A stretch of 64,000 nt of DNA from Legionella clemsonensis (lineage in GTDB: Bacteria; Pseudomonadota; Gammaproteobacteria; Legionellales; Legionellaceae), in the NCBI RefSeq assembly GCF_002240035.1, contig NZ_CP016397.1, positions 186,001 to 250,000 of the forward strand, given 5' to 3'. The position numbers and the translations under genes are program-made. A model generated the notes under the pieces. The model ran no database searches. It had not been told where the DNA came from and saw nothing but the letters and a program-made list of their open reading frames with translations. This document shows, one piece after another, positions 1-9,352 of the stretch; the stretch's first letter is position 1; each line of letters opens with the position of its first letter.

Positions 1-163
1 GAAGCGCCAATTGACTTTTAGTTATGGGTGAGTAGTCATTGTACTTACGCCACCTTACGTTATTGTCTTACAATAGAAGCAACCTTATTTAGAAGTTTCC
101 TTATAACCAGGTCGTTTAGCTACTGGATAAGTGAAAATCAGACCCTGCAAGATTTTTTGCGGG

Positions 164-870
164 CTACTCAGACACTTGGGTCGGATGGTTTTTAGGCGTT
201 TGCAATGGAAGAACAGTATCTTTTTCTTTATAAAGCGCGCTATTTACAGCAGGCGTTACCGGATAACAGGTTAACTCAACTTTCTTATCGTGGTGCATGA
301 CGTCGTTTAAATTCTCTTGTGTAAATTCAGAAGAAGTTAGCCAAACTTGTAATTGCTCATCCGTTAAAATCCAAGGCATTCTGTCATGAAGCTTGGCGAC
401 TAACGCATTAGGCGAGGTGGTTAACACGCAACAAGACGGAATAACAATCTCCGGTTCAGGTTTAAATTTTTCCCAAATAGCCGCCACGGCCATTAATTTT
501 TTATCGGCACGGGTTATGTAGTAGGGTTGTTTAATGGTTTTTTCTTGGGTTTGATGGTGTTGCCATTCAAAAAACCCGCTCATGAGCATAATACATCGTC
601 GGTATTTAAACTTTGTCGAAAGGCAGGCTTTTCACCGACTGTTTCAGCGCGGGCGTTAATTAACAATGTGTTTTTCTTTTCCTTGGCATACCAAGGCACA
701 ATACTCCAGCGCATTTGCACGGCTTCTAGTCCTTCATCAGTATTCATAAGACAAAGGGCTGTTTCTGTGGGTGCTACATTAAAACTATTGGGGAGAGGCT
801 CGATTTGGTGAATGCCAAATTGCTCTTTAATCTTTGCGTAATCCGTTTCAAGGGTAAAACGACCGCACAT
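164..870 (-). pseudogene. yedK: SOS response-associated peptidase (YedK/HMCES family), frameshifted
   Basis: The family forms a covalent thiazolidine link between its Cys2 and abasic sites in single-stranded DNA. The N-terminal part (870 down to about 607) starts MCGRF with the catalytic Cys and contains INARAETV. The C-terminal part (589 down to 164) holds SGFFEW and HDRMP, the other family signatures. The two halves lie in different frames. Adding one A to the AAA run near 607 restores FRQSLKYRRCIMLMSGFFEW, the normal junction. So this is one gene of about 235 residues with a single-base deletion. It is divergent from the small gene at 935. Whether the deletion is biological or a sequence error cannot be told from the text. 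Confidence 0.88.
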
Positions 871-934
871 GAGTTAATCCTTACATTTCTAAATGAACTA
901 TTCTTAAAGTACCTGTTTGTTATAGGACAAAATT

Positions 935-1105
935 ATGAAAAAGTCTTCTTCTAGTACTTCAAGAAAACAGACAAAACCAAAAGTTAGAAAGGAGTATTTA
1001 AAAAATATTTCTGGAGGTAGAGGTAGAGGGGTTTTTATTCCCGAGGATTTACCGGATCCTGATGAGATTCGTCGTATAGTTGATGAGCATTTCAAACGTC
1101 AATAG
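935..1105 (+). CDS. Small basic hypothetical protein (56 aa)
   Basis: An ATG preceded by AGGA (925-928 region) opens a 56-codon frame. The N-terminus is rich in Ser, Lys and Arg, a GGRGRG loop follows at about residues 28-33, and the C-terminal half is acidic then basic (PEDLPDPDEIRR...). It fills the space between the split yedK and umuC remnants. I do not recognise the family. The ordered basic-Gly-acidic composition looks like a real protein rather than chance. It could be a small nucleic-acid-binding or DNA-repair accessory protein, which is inference from composition and neighbours only. Confidence 0.5.
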   Translation: MKKSSSSTSRKQTKPKVRKEYLKNISGGRGRGVFIPEDLPDPDEIRRIVDEHFKRQ

Positions 1106-1111
1106 CATGGC

Positions 1112-2370
1112 TTATTTTAAATAGGCGGCAGGAAGTTCCGACCACCGTGTCGTGTAATGAGGTGATTTTAATTGTCGCTTCATCGACCATGACTTTCGAA
1201 ACCCTTCAGCGGCGAGTCGCATGGTTCTTGGTCCATATTTTTGATTAATCCCATCAATCAGTTTCATCACTTTCTCAGTCTCGATAATTTCCTCATCATT
1301 GGGTTGATGAAATAAATCCATTTGCCGGTATTGCTTATCAATTAAATCGGCTAGTAATACACCGCATTTATGATATTGAATGCCTTTACGATAAATTTTT
1401 TTAAACAAAATTTGGCTGCAGCCGTTAGATACCTGACATCATCCGTGGGGTTAACCAGGCGAAAGCCAATGGAACTGGAATATTGTGCTAAGTCGTCTCG
1501 AAAAGGATTGGAACGAATAAAGACCGATAAGTGTTGAGTAATGAGCCCTTATCGTCTCATTTTAGCCCAAGCTGTCCCACAATGATGACTAATGGCTTCT
1601 TGAATGAAACCAAAATCAGATTGAAGCCCGCCAAACGAACAAGAGGACATAATGGATTGTTTGGGTGCTATTTCCTCAAGCTCAAGGCAGGGCTTGCCTG
1701 AAAGTTCTAAGACGGTTCGCTGCAGCACCACATTAAAGCGGTCTTTGACAAAGCGTGGATTTAATTTAGGAAGTTCAAGGGCATTGGTAACACCAAATCC
1801 AATCAGTTTTTTAGTCCATTGACGACCGACACCCCAAATGTCCTCGACCTCCAAATGGGAAAGCCAGTGCTCTTCTTGGTTGGTGACATTAAAAACGGGA
1901 ATTTTTAACTTCTTTTTAGCCACGTGGTTGGCAACTTTGGCGAGTGTTTTGGTGCGCCCAATGCCAATAGACACGGGAATGCCGGTATGTTTTAAAATTG
2001 TCTTTTGTAGGTAGGTACAAAAGGCATCAATTTTATCTTCGGCTAAGGTTTTTAAGTTTAAAAAAGCCTCGTCAATTGAGTAAATTTCAGTATCAGGCAA
2101 TTCGCTTCAATCACCGTCATGACGCGATGGGATAAGTCCCCATACAGGGTGTAGTTTGAAGAAAAGACTTGCACGTTATGTCGTTTGCAAAATCCTTTGA
2201 CTTCGAAATAAGGCACACCCATTTTAATGCCGAGCGCTTTGGCCTCATTGGAGCGAGCCACCACACAACCGTCATTATTGCTTAAAACAATGATTGGCGT
2301 GTTACGTAACAGGACGAAAAAGCTGCTCGCAACTTGCGTAAAAATTATTGCAATCAGCAAGGGCAAACAT
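1112..2370 (-). pseudogene. umuC: umuC remnant (DNA polymerase V catalytic subunit), four lesions
   Basis: Y-family translesion polymerase. Pieces in order: start ATG at 2370 (MFALADCNNFYASCEQLFRP), then a frame change near 2311 into NTPIIVLSNNDGCVVARS and GIKMGVPYFE. A missing base near 2101 precedes IYSIDEAF (catalytic acidic residues) and VWGVGRQW. An in-frame TAA at about 1555 replaces a Gln codon, and one A is missing from an A run near 1410 before the C-terminal IYRKGIQYHKCGVLL. Joined, the pieces give a near full-length UmuC of about 420 residues. Four separate lesions mean it cannot make a functional polymerase. It overlaps the umuD remnant as an umuDC operon would. Confidence 0.92.
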
Positions 2371-2372
2371 GC

Positions 2373-2546
2373 TTACACCGTTTGATGAATGACATGAGTC
2401 ACCACACCCCAAATGACTAAATCTTGAGAATCGGTGATATCAATCGGCTTATAGACTTTATTGCCCGGGATAAGTTCAGCTAGGCGTTCATTATAAAGAC
2501 CTGGCTCTTCCTCTGAAACACAAGCAACCTTACCAATGTTGTCAAT
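2373..2546 (-). pseudogene. umuD: umuD C-terminal remnant
   Basis: An open stretch of 57 codons ends two bases before the umuC start. Its C-terminal part (LAELIPGNKVYKPIDI... VIWGVVTHVIH) matches the end of UmuD/LexA-like S24 peptidases, where a conserved I-x-G-V-V-x-H-V-I strand closes the domain. A stop at 2547-2549 and loss of similarity upstream remove the N-terminal half, including the cleavage site and catalytic Ser. With the broken umuC, this says the whole mutagenic polymerase operon is dead. Identification rests on about 40 residues and the operon position. Confidence 0.7.
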
Positions 2547-2618
2547 TTAAGCTCCACCAATACTTCATGATTACTTGGCTATAATAAATCGTAAGTGTAA
2601 TTATTTTACAGTGATGAG

Positions 2619-4287
2619 ATGGTATCTTCTATACATAATCAGCAAAGACGTGAGTCTTTTCCAATTCAGAGAAAAATGCAACGGATTATGGCAAATATTC
2701 TATTTCCCACGATAAAACGAGATTGGTACGCCTATAAAGGTTATAAAACCTTTGAAGAATATGCCGAAAGTATGTTTTCAAAAAAAGCTATTGATAATAA
2801 TCCAATAAAGAAAGGCTGGGAAAATATTAAAGCTGAACGTAATTTTGTTATGAGTCAGGATGTAAGAGGAAATTTTTGCAAATTGGATAGTATTAGCTTG
2901 TCTCCTATAAATAAAAATAACAAGCTTCCTGGGGCTGGAAAACACATTCTTAATTTCCTTGGAAGTCAGCAGTTTTACGAGGGATTTGTTCCCAGCATGA
3001 TAAAACAACAAATAAAATCTGGAGCCACCATTCATGCGTTTAACTATCCAGGAATGTATAGCAGTAGCGGAGAAGTTTTAGAGTTTAATGATTTGGTGAA
3101 TTCAGGTATTGCCATGGTAAATGATTTACTGCAAAAAGGTATAAAACCTGACGATATCATACTTCAAGGCAATTGCATGGGGGCTGCAGTTGCAGAGGCG
3201 GTTGCTACCCAATTTAGGGCGCAGAATGTTCAACTACGAGTTGTAAATAGTAACAGTTTTAAATCTATGAAAATCAATTATTCTTGAAAAATATCATATA
3301 CCTTCAATGTTAAGCAATCTTGTCGATAAATTATTAAATTATACAGGGTGGAAGATAACGCCTGGCAAACAACGGCAAGGAGATCATTACAGCCCATATC
3401 ATATGATCTTAAGTAGAGCTGGGGATAAAACTATACCTCTAAGAAGTCAAATGTCTAGCTCAAAAAAATACAGCAATGGAAATGACAGCTCCTTCGACAA
3501 TTATAAAGAAGAATTTAAACAAAAATTAGAGCCTCATTTAGAATTAAAACACGAAGATGCATTTCTTACAGAAGAGCAACGCAAAGCATCAGAAGAGCTT
3601 TCCAAGATATTGGGTTCAAAAGTAATTAAAGATCCCCACCTTGCTCCCTCAGAGAGTATGTATTCTGCGCGGGATCAGACTAAGAACTTTTATGATATAA
3701 TTAATACCTATCTGCAAATATCCGAAAAGTATATTGCTAATCATAAGCAAATTCTCCCTGCTGGGTATATCCCAACGGCTCCATTCATTTTAGAGACAGA
3801 AGAACACGTCATAAGCTATGAAGAAGAAAAAAAAATATCGGCTTTAGCTGATATTATTCAGGCATTGCATGATGACTACTATGAGGAAGAATCTGAGAAT
3901 AAATTAACAAGCTTTGAGCGAAAAATTCAAGCTTTTGTTAATCATTCTTTTATACTATATCAGCAGCTTTACAATGGAAGTGTTGCACATGATGGATTTA
4001 AAGAATACAGTAATTTTAGCCTTGCTATTTCTCGCATTGAAAAATTAGGATCCAATACGATTATGGCTTTGTCTGATGTTCTTGAGGAACAAATTAGTAA
4101 TAAAATGAAACCTAATTCTTATAATCAATTTATGGGAGATCTTTTATTAACCTATCTAGCTCCGGAAAGAATGAAAGAAAAATCACATGCAACACGAGAA
4201 GATTTGCAATTTTTAGTAGGAACACTAAGAACACTCAATACTGAGCTACAGATTGATGCCACTGTTTCGCCTCATCAATCTATATAG
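2619..4287 (+). pseudogene. SidB/SdbA-like alpha/beta-hydrolase effector, frameshifted
   Basis: Two consecutive frames (2619-3287 and from about 3271 to 4287) together encode about 555 residues. The first contains an alpha/beta-hydrolase core: HAFNYPGMYSSSGE, then a nucleophile elbow GNCMGA with Cys at residue 186. The second starts in the middle of a conserved run (ILEKYHIPSMLSNLVDKLLNYTGW) and has no start of its own, so the frame change at about 3270-3284 is a lesion of one gene. The layout resembles the lipase-like Dot/Icm effector family SidB/SdbA of Legionella (family recall, not a search). The normal nucleophile in that fold is Ser; Cys here is unusual. The C-terminal 320 residues are helical and charged. 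Confidence 0.6.
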
Positions 4288-4660
4288 TCGAGATATCGAT
4301 TGAATTTGGTGCTTATAATCGCATGTTTATACGCATTTTTAAGCCATAATTAAATTGTGTGCACTAAAGTATATCAAATAAATCTGAAGCAATAGGCCTC
4401 AACCGGCAGGACAGATTTACCTCTTGATTGGTATACTCATCACCTTGAAATCTTTGGCTACTGGTTTAGGTTTTCAGCGTCAAATGCAGAAACGACGACC
4501 GTAGGCAACTTCGCATACTTCCCCCCTTTGATTCAACATCAATAAAAGCATTGATACCGTGATTCGTTTGCCGGTTACCGGATTAAACCGTTTGAACACT
4601 TTAGATGGTCGGAATTTATGACTGAGAGTTAACTTGTTGTAAAATAGAAAAGTCCACGAG
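4288..4660. other. Intergenic stretch without a confident gene
   Basis: This 370-base stretch lies between two broken genes. Short open runs such as VIRLPVTGLNRLNTLDG (about 4558-4610, plus strand) look protein-like but are interrupted by stops in every frame. It may be further decayed coding sequence of the exonuclease gene or of a lost neighbour. No promoter, terminator or repeat stands out. Confidence 0.3.
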
Positions 4661-5604
4661 ATGCCAGAATTAATAGAGCCTAAAGGTAGGTTAAGAAGAA
4701 AATAAGACATGAACCACAAATTATTGGACAGTATTGTAATTATCCTGATTATAGGGTTCTTAAGCGAATCCCTAACCACTATAAACGGGAGTCTTATCAA
4801 GACTCAAAACTATTTATTGCAACGATTATCGATCTAGAAACCATGGGCATGGATGCCAAAAGCCATGAAATCATCGAAATTGGCCTTTTGTCGTTTTCCT
4901 TTTCCACGGACGATGGGATTATTGAGGTTATTGATACCTATAATGAGCTAAACGACCCACACAAATTAAGTCCTGAAGAAATTACAAAAATAACTGGCAT
5001 TACCAATGAGGATGTCAAAGGCAAGGTGATTGATTGGGACAAGGTGCATGGCATGTTAAAACAGTCCCATCTCATCATTTGCCATAACAGTCGATTTGAT
5101 AGGAATTTTTTAGAACTACAAACCCCTGAACCTGTTGGCAAGCTAGTTGAGAAAAGGCCATTTGGCTGTACGCTTCAGGATATAGATTGGCGGAGTCGAG
5201 GCTATGAAAGCAGCAAGTTAGAATACCTTAATTTTAAATTAGGCTTTTTCTATGAAGGGCACAGGGCTATTGTTGATTGTTGGGCAACCTTAAATCTTCT
5301 GTTACAGGAAGGAGGTGCTTTTGAAGAATTAAAAAGCAATGTTAAAACAAAGGAAACCTTATTGTGCGCTGAAAATGCAGCTTTTGATAAAAAGGATTTA
5401 TTAAAATTAAGGAATTATCGCTGGTCGGATGGAACGGGTTCGTTGCCAAAATGTTGGTGGTCCATTATTCCCAATGACCAACTTTCACATGAAAAGGCTT
5501 GGCTCGATGAACAAATCTATTGTCGCACAGGTGCTTCAGACTCTTTACGGCAAATGGAAATTACCGCGTTTAAAAGGTATTCATTTCGAACAGAGCAAGT
5601 TTGA
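4661..5604 (+). pseudogene. DnaQ-like 3'-5' exonuclease, frameshifted near the N-terminus
   Basis: From 4690 an open frame without its own start reads IRHEPQIIGQYCNY..., then IIDLETMG (DEDDh motif I, Asp and Glu at 4831-4839), EIIEIG, ICHNSRFDRNF (motif II) and FYEGHRAIVDC (motif III with His and Asp). The catalytic set is therefore complete only if translation begins upstream of the ATG at 4843. An ATG at 4661 in another frame (MPELIEPKGRLRR) joins this frame if one A is restored in the A run at about 4699-4702. I read it as one gene of about 315 residues with a single-base deletion. A C-terminal region of about 90 residues after the nuclease core is rich in Trp and Lys. Confidence 0.75.
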
Positions 5605-6014
5605 TTAAATCAAAAGGTTCTTTTTTAGACTAGATTGCTTGAGAGAAAAATAAATTTCTAAAAATACATGAACGTCAAGACTGTTTTTTTAGAATTTATT
5701 TGTTAATATGTCTGTCCGCAGTTCCGTTTTTATTCTCACCACAGCTTGTGGATATTTACCTTAAAATTTAGCTTCCGTTTGTCATACTTTTTTTCGAGGA
5801 GTGATTAAATTCCTTTACTGGTAAGGGTTCTTATTATTTGGATGCTTAAAAAGCTTCAAACACTTTATCCACAAAATCTGTGGATAAATCTGTGCATACT
5901 TTGCCAAACACCATAAAAAGGTAGTAGTTACATTTGTGTTTATTAATTCTCCAAAAAAGATGCAGTATAACTTTAAACAAATTTATAGGTTTAATAGATT
6001 TAATTAATCTAAAC
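5605..6014. other. Intergenic region with DnaA-box-like sites
   Basis: A very AT-rich non-coding stretch of 410 bases between converging remnants. It contains TGTGGATAT at 5747-5755, a perfect inverted pair of DnaA boxes at 5865-5887, and TGTGCATAC at 5891-5899. No open frame with coding character is seen. Confidence 0.55.
5864..5888. repeat. Inverted pair of consensus DnaA boxes
   Basis: TTATCCACA at 5865-5873 and its exact complement TGTGGATAA at 5879-5887 are separated by five bases, with one more paired T/A on each side. Both match the consensus DnaA box exactly. No dnaA or replication genes are nearby, so this is not shown to be an origin. It could titrate DnaA or be a relic of a mobile replicon. 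A closely similar pair occurs at 49575-49595. Confidence 0.6.
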
Positions 6015-7032
6015 TCAGGCGGCTAATCCTGAATTTTCTATAAAATAGTTTAACGTGTCGTTAATTTTTACACCATCCATACCTGCATGTATATGCTTCA
6101 ATATACATCCATCAGAAAAATTGTAAATTATATTAGCTATTACATCTGTCCAATTTTTTCTTTCTAAGATTCTTATAATTGGAACCAGATGAGCAGCATC
6201 TTCTGGGAAAGGGTAAAAACCAAGTGACTTTCCCCTTGTACACCAACAATACTTGAGAAAGTCGCAAATGGGAGAAAATAAAAAAATTTTGAAATTACTT
6301 CTTCCTCAGAATAAGCGTACTGATAGGCATAGTAACCAACTCGACCAAAGCATAGGGGATTGGTCTTATCTCCTTTTAGAAATATTCTTTGCATATTAGG
6401 TGGAAACTTACCTGTTTGGTTTATTTTGTTGAGGTAATACTCACAATTCTCTTTAATTTCAAGGTGTTGAGAGTACACTAAGGAAAAATTAGGAATAATT
6501 TCTTTCTTTAATGTATTAATCCATTTACTTTCGGGGTAATAATCTTCGGCAAAAGCTAATAATTCTTTATTCAAAAGCTGTATCCTTTCTAGATCGATTA
6601 TTCCGTAACAAATTTGCCGATAGTGTAATTGAAGAAGAACTGCATCTGGAACGTCATCCCCTAAAATATGAATGTAATTGTCTGCTTCTTTAAAAAGAAA
6701 ATCATCACAACTATTACAAAATCCTCGAAATGTGGGATCCTTTTTTATTCTAAATGGATAAAAAAATCTTCTTCCCTGTTTTTTAGGAAAAAGAACTTCA
6801 AAAATATCTTTTTTGATTTTTATTAATGAATTAGGGTTGGATTCATATGTTAAAATAATTTTTTTTGATAGGGTATGGCAATTTTGAGTTAAATCTAGAT
6901 CTTTTCTACAGTCGGGATTAAACACCTATGTCGCTTATGATTTATTTTTCGATAAGTATCCTGCAGCATCGTTCGCAACAACTTATCATTTATATAAGAA
7001 GTAGAGGGACTTGATTTTGCTATATCATCCAT
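6015..7032 (-). pseudogene. Cys-rich hypothetical protein, two frameshifts
   Basis: Starting at ATG 7032 the frame reads MDDIAKSS... up to KRHRC. One missing T near 6920 then moves it to the frame carrying FNPDCRKDLDL and FCNSCDDFLF. A second missing base near 6228 restores GFYPFPEDAAHLVPII... and a run to a stop at 6015. Joined, it is about 340 residues with probable metal-binding pairs (C-x4-C, C-x2-C). I do not recognise the family. The apparent GTG start at 6925 follows a stop directly and is not credible as the original start. Both lesions behave as one-base deletions. Confidence 0.6.
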
Positions 7033-7205
7033 GTTGTCTATTCCGTGGGCTAACTATATCCGGGTGAACATATTTGATACTAATGTAAATAATTTATGAT
7101 AATTAATCAATTAGTTGTCATCCTATTTAATAATTTTAATGAAATCAGACATCCCTAGGAAATTAAATTGTAGAGCTAGAATTGTACCGAGATTGGTATA
7201 AAGAT

Positions 7206-7532
7206 TTACGTTCTCAATTCATGAATCAGACTAAGAGCTGAATTTTTTACGATTGTTTTATGTTTTCTGCTTAGCATGCCATAAATCCAGTCTATTTGTA
7301 GGTTAAGCCAAAACTCAGGCTCCATATTCAATGCATCTGCTAGATCCAAAGCTATTTCAGGTGTAATTCCTCTTCTACCGTGCACAATTTCATTGAGTTT
7401 TGCGTAAGTCCAGCCTGTGTGAATGGAAAACCCTTTCACTGTTAAGTTCATTGGCTTAAGAAATTCTTCTATAAATATTTCACCTGGAGGAGTAGGTGCT
7501 CTATGTATGCATAAGCCATAATGCATTTTCAT
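7206..7532 (-). pseudogene. higA: HigA-family antitoxin (XRE-type HTH), frameshifted C-terminus
   Basis: The N-terminal 70 residues match the HigA/VapI family: HRAPTPPGEIFIEEFLKP, a helix-turn-helix, then GRRGITPEIALDLADAL and EPEFWLNLQ. After LQIDW the frame changes. Restoring one G at about 7286 gives DWDLWHAKQKT and a stop at 7258, the normal family ending, about 91 residues. As it stands the protein has an unrelated tail of about 25 residues. No HigB toxin lies upstream; only a 38-codon frame (7501-7617) of unknown nature is present. The HTH itself is intact and may still bind DNA. Confidence 0.78.
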
Positions 7533-7664
7533 TCGAGATTTTTATTGATGGTAGTTTATCGGAAATCTCATCAATGTCATGGTATAGGTTAGCTGGAACG
7601 TTGTTTATTGAAAACATATATCGAAATCAAAATCAATTAAGAAATGCTAGATGAGAATTAGCTC

Positions 7665-7955
7665 TTAGAAGGTGTTTTTGATATCACGGTAAAAATTTTC
7701 ATGAGCTCTTAATTTAAGTAACGTTAATACGAGCTCACTTTCTTGATACATGTAGCCTAATAACACTTCCTGATTTGAAAATTTGAATTTATGAACTCTT
7801 AAAAAATCCAAATCGCCTTTTTTACGTTCACCTATTTCTGGATTGCTAACTAATTTCCTGACTTCATCATCAAGAATTACTTTATATTGTTTAGGCAGTT
7901 TCTTCACGGTTTTCTTAAATGAGTTGGATTGCTTAATGATCAAATTCATAATCAT
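7665..7955 (-). CDS. RelE/ParE-type toxin of a type II toxin-antitoxin system
   Basis: A 96-residue protein starting MIMNLIIKQSNSFKKTVKKLP, with the compact beta-alpha layout of the RelE/ParE/YafQ fold: an N-terminal strand and Lys-rich helices, then FLRVHKFKFSNQEVLLGYMY and a C-terminal LLKLRAHENFY. Such toxins cut mRNA on the ribosome or poison gyrase, and the sequence does not say which. It overlaps the antitoxin gene upstream by 23 bases, so the pair is cotranscribed. Unlike its neighbours it is intact, as expected if loss of the antitoxin would be toxic. Confidence 0.75.
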   Translation of the reverse strand: MIMNLIIKQSNSFKKTVKKLPKQYKVILDDEVRKLVSNPEIGERKKGDLDFLRVHKFKFSNQEVLLGYMYQESELVLTLLKLRAHENFYRDIKNTF

Positions 7956-8154
7956 CCACTAAGCCATTATCTATTTCTGCTTTTGCCAGTAAACTATCTC
8001 TAATAAACTCATAAGATAAATCAGGATTTTCTTCTGCGATTCTCCCTATTTTTGCCCAATGTTCAATTTGTCCTGCCCCAGAGCGAGACATTACTTCACC
8101 AACTGCTTTGGCTTGTTTCACTAATGTATCTGATAATCTTACCGATTGAGCCAT
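7933..8154 (-). CDS. ParD-like antitoxin
   Basis: MAQSVRLSDTLVKQAKAVGEVMSRSGAGQIEHWAKIGR matches the ParD-like antitoxin family (ribbon-helix-helix N-terminus, then the SxxGQIEHWxxIGR signature). About 73 residues. I chose ATG 8154 because it follows AAGAGA at a fitting distance; an ATG at 8169 would add five residues. It should neutralise the toxin encoded by the overlapping downstream gene and repress the operon through the palindrome at 8209-8221. Confidence 0.78.
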   Translation of the reverse strand: MAQSVRLSDTLVKQAKAVGEVMSRSGAGQIEHWAKIGRIAEENPDLSYEFIRDSLLAKAEIDNGLVDDYEFDH

Positions 8155-8208
8155 GCTGATCTCTTTCATTAACTATATGAGGCAATTATAGCACATAGCG
8201 ACAAATAA

Positions 8209-8221
8209 TCGCAAATTGCGA
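8209..8221. promoter_or_regulatory. Probable operator of the toxin-antitoxin operon
   Basis: A perfect 6-1-6 palindrome TCGCAAATTGCGA lies 55 bases before the antitoxin start, with a further TAGCGAC half-site at 8197-8203. Palindromes in this position are typical autorepression sites of ribbon-helix-helix antitoxins. The assignment is inferred from position. Confidence 0.45.
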
Positions 8222-8249
8222 CTTTGTGCGTTTGGGTTAGATAACGTAC

Positions 8250-8351
8250 CTTATCCATCACAAACAGGGTATAATGAGGAAAAAATAAAAGAGACCCTAT
8301 GAATTTCCTCGATGAGCAAAATTCGAAAAATCGAAAGTTTGTGATAGATAA
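8250..8351. repeat. 102-bp element bounded by 16-bp inverted repeats
   Basis: CTTATCCATCACAAAC (8250-8265) is repeated inverted at 8336-8351 with one mismatch. The interior holds AGGGT/ACCCT and a 24-codon frame (8300-8374) that runs through the right repeat. No target-site duplication is visible outside the repeats. The size and ends fit a small non-autonomous transposable element or an insertion-sequence relic. A structured RNA is the alternative. Confidence 0.4.
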
Positions 8352-8771
8352 GATTTTTGCATGTTGGCATTAAACAAAGGATCAGTAATTTTTGATACTG
8401 ATTAGTTTTTGGTGTTTACAAGTTGTTGCATCTAAATACAAACCTGAATTAGTGATTTCTGCTGAATCTAATTATAAGCCTATGCTTTTCTCAAAGCTGT
8501 AAAAGGAAAGGTTTTTAAATTTTTGTCAATAATTAAAGTAATGAGGAAATTCTCATTGATACTTCCGCTCAATGAGAATATTCAAAAATTACTTATTGAG
8601 GGCAGGAGCAGACTTACTTTTTATTTCCTGTAGAAGAGCATACTGCATACACAATAAAACGTACAATTTGGAGTGCAATATCATTAAGCATTAATTATGG
8701 TAGACAAACCATAGAAATAATACTCTTGGTCAAGTGCCTGTGCTGACATATTGCACTTCATTAAGACTTAA
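8352..8771. other. Intergenic stretch with one strong hairpin
   Basis: About 420 bases without a convincing gene. The only structure is an 11-bp perfect hairpin, ATTCTCATTGA (8549-8559) with TCAATGAGAAT (8569-8579) and a 9-base loop. No T run follows, so it is not a clear terminator. Confidence 0.4.
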
Positions 8772-9275
8772 CTACTTACACGAATGAGGAACGGTTAACG
8801 CTTCTGTTTCAGCACGTTCTTTTTCACGCATCACCGCATTAATAATTTTTAACTCCTGTGTACAACCCCGTATCTCAGACCTTATCCAGGCATTATGATT
8901 TTGAAGTTTAATTTCTTGTTGTCTAAGTGCTTCTACTTTCTGTTCTAAGCTGGACGTGCAGAGCGTAGGATAGGCGAGGGTCTGTAAAGCAAGATAACGT
9001 TCAGCAGAGTTTCCGGGTAAGTTGTTTCTAATATTTTTTCGACGTTGGTCCTCTTGTTCTTTTTCACTTTCAATTTGTTTTTGCAGCGCCTCAATTTGCT
9101 GGTGAATAATGGCAATTTCTTGTTTATTTAAATCTTCTTGGGCACTTATTTTTTCAAGAAAGGGACCATATCGATGATTAAGTTCTCTCAGTTCCTCAAA
9201 AGATTGTGTGTGACAATAATTTTTAATTTGCTCCGGGGTTTGCATAGAAAAAAAAGGCATAATGTTAAATCTCAT
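8772..9275 (-). CDS. Coiled-coil hypothetical protein
   Basis: 167 residues, mostly helical and rich in Glu, Gln, Lys and Arg. Heptad-like coiled-coil stretches occupy about residues 40-80 (QEIAIIHQQIEALQKQIE) and 105-155. No signal peptide or membrane segment. I do not recognise a family. An alternative start is the ATG at 9260 (MPFFS...). Coiled-coil proteins of this size are common among Legionella exported proteins, but nothing here demonstrates export. It is transcribed away from the cold-shock operon. Confidence 0.55.
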   Translation of the reverse strand: MRFNIMPFFSMQTPEQIKNYCHTQSFEELRELNHRYGPFLEKISAQEDLNKQEIAIIHQQIEALQKQIESEKEQEDQRRKNIRNNLPGNSAERYLALQTLAYPTLCTSSLEQKVEALRQQEIKLQNHNAWIRSEIRGCTQELKIINAVMREKERAETEALTVPHSCK

Positions 9276-9352
9276 GAATAGTCAGGGGGGTTAATTTATC
9301 TCATTTACATGGATAAAATCAAGTCAATATGGATAAGTTAAGCGTAGGTTGC

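Noticed and set aside
904..1095. Minus-strand frame of 63 codons
   Set aside because: It lies opposite the small gene at 935-1105, which has better composition and a ribosome site.
3265..3310. Programmed ribosomal frameshift in the SidB-like gene
   Set aside because: No slippery heptamer with downstream structure, and neighbouring genes carry the same kind of lesion, so mutation or error is simpler.
4480..4800. Minus-strand frame of 106 codons
   Set aside because: It crosses the repaired start of the exonuclease gene on the other strand and has no coding signature.
5605..6014. Chromosomal replication origin
   Set aside because: DnaA boxes are present, but dnaA, dnaN, gidA or other origin neighbours are absent.
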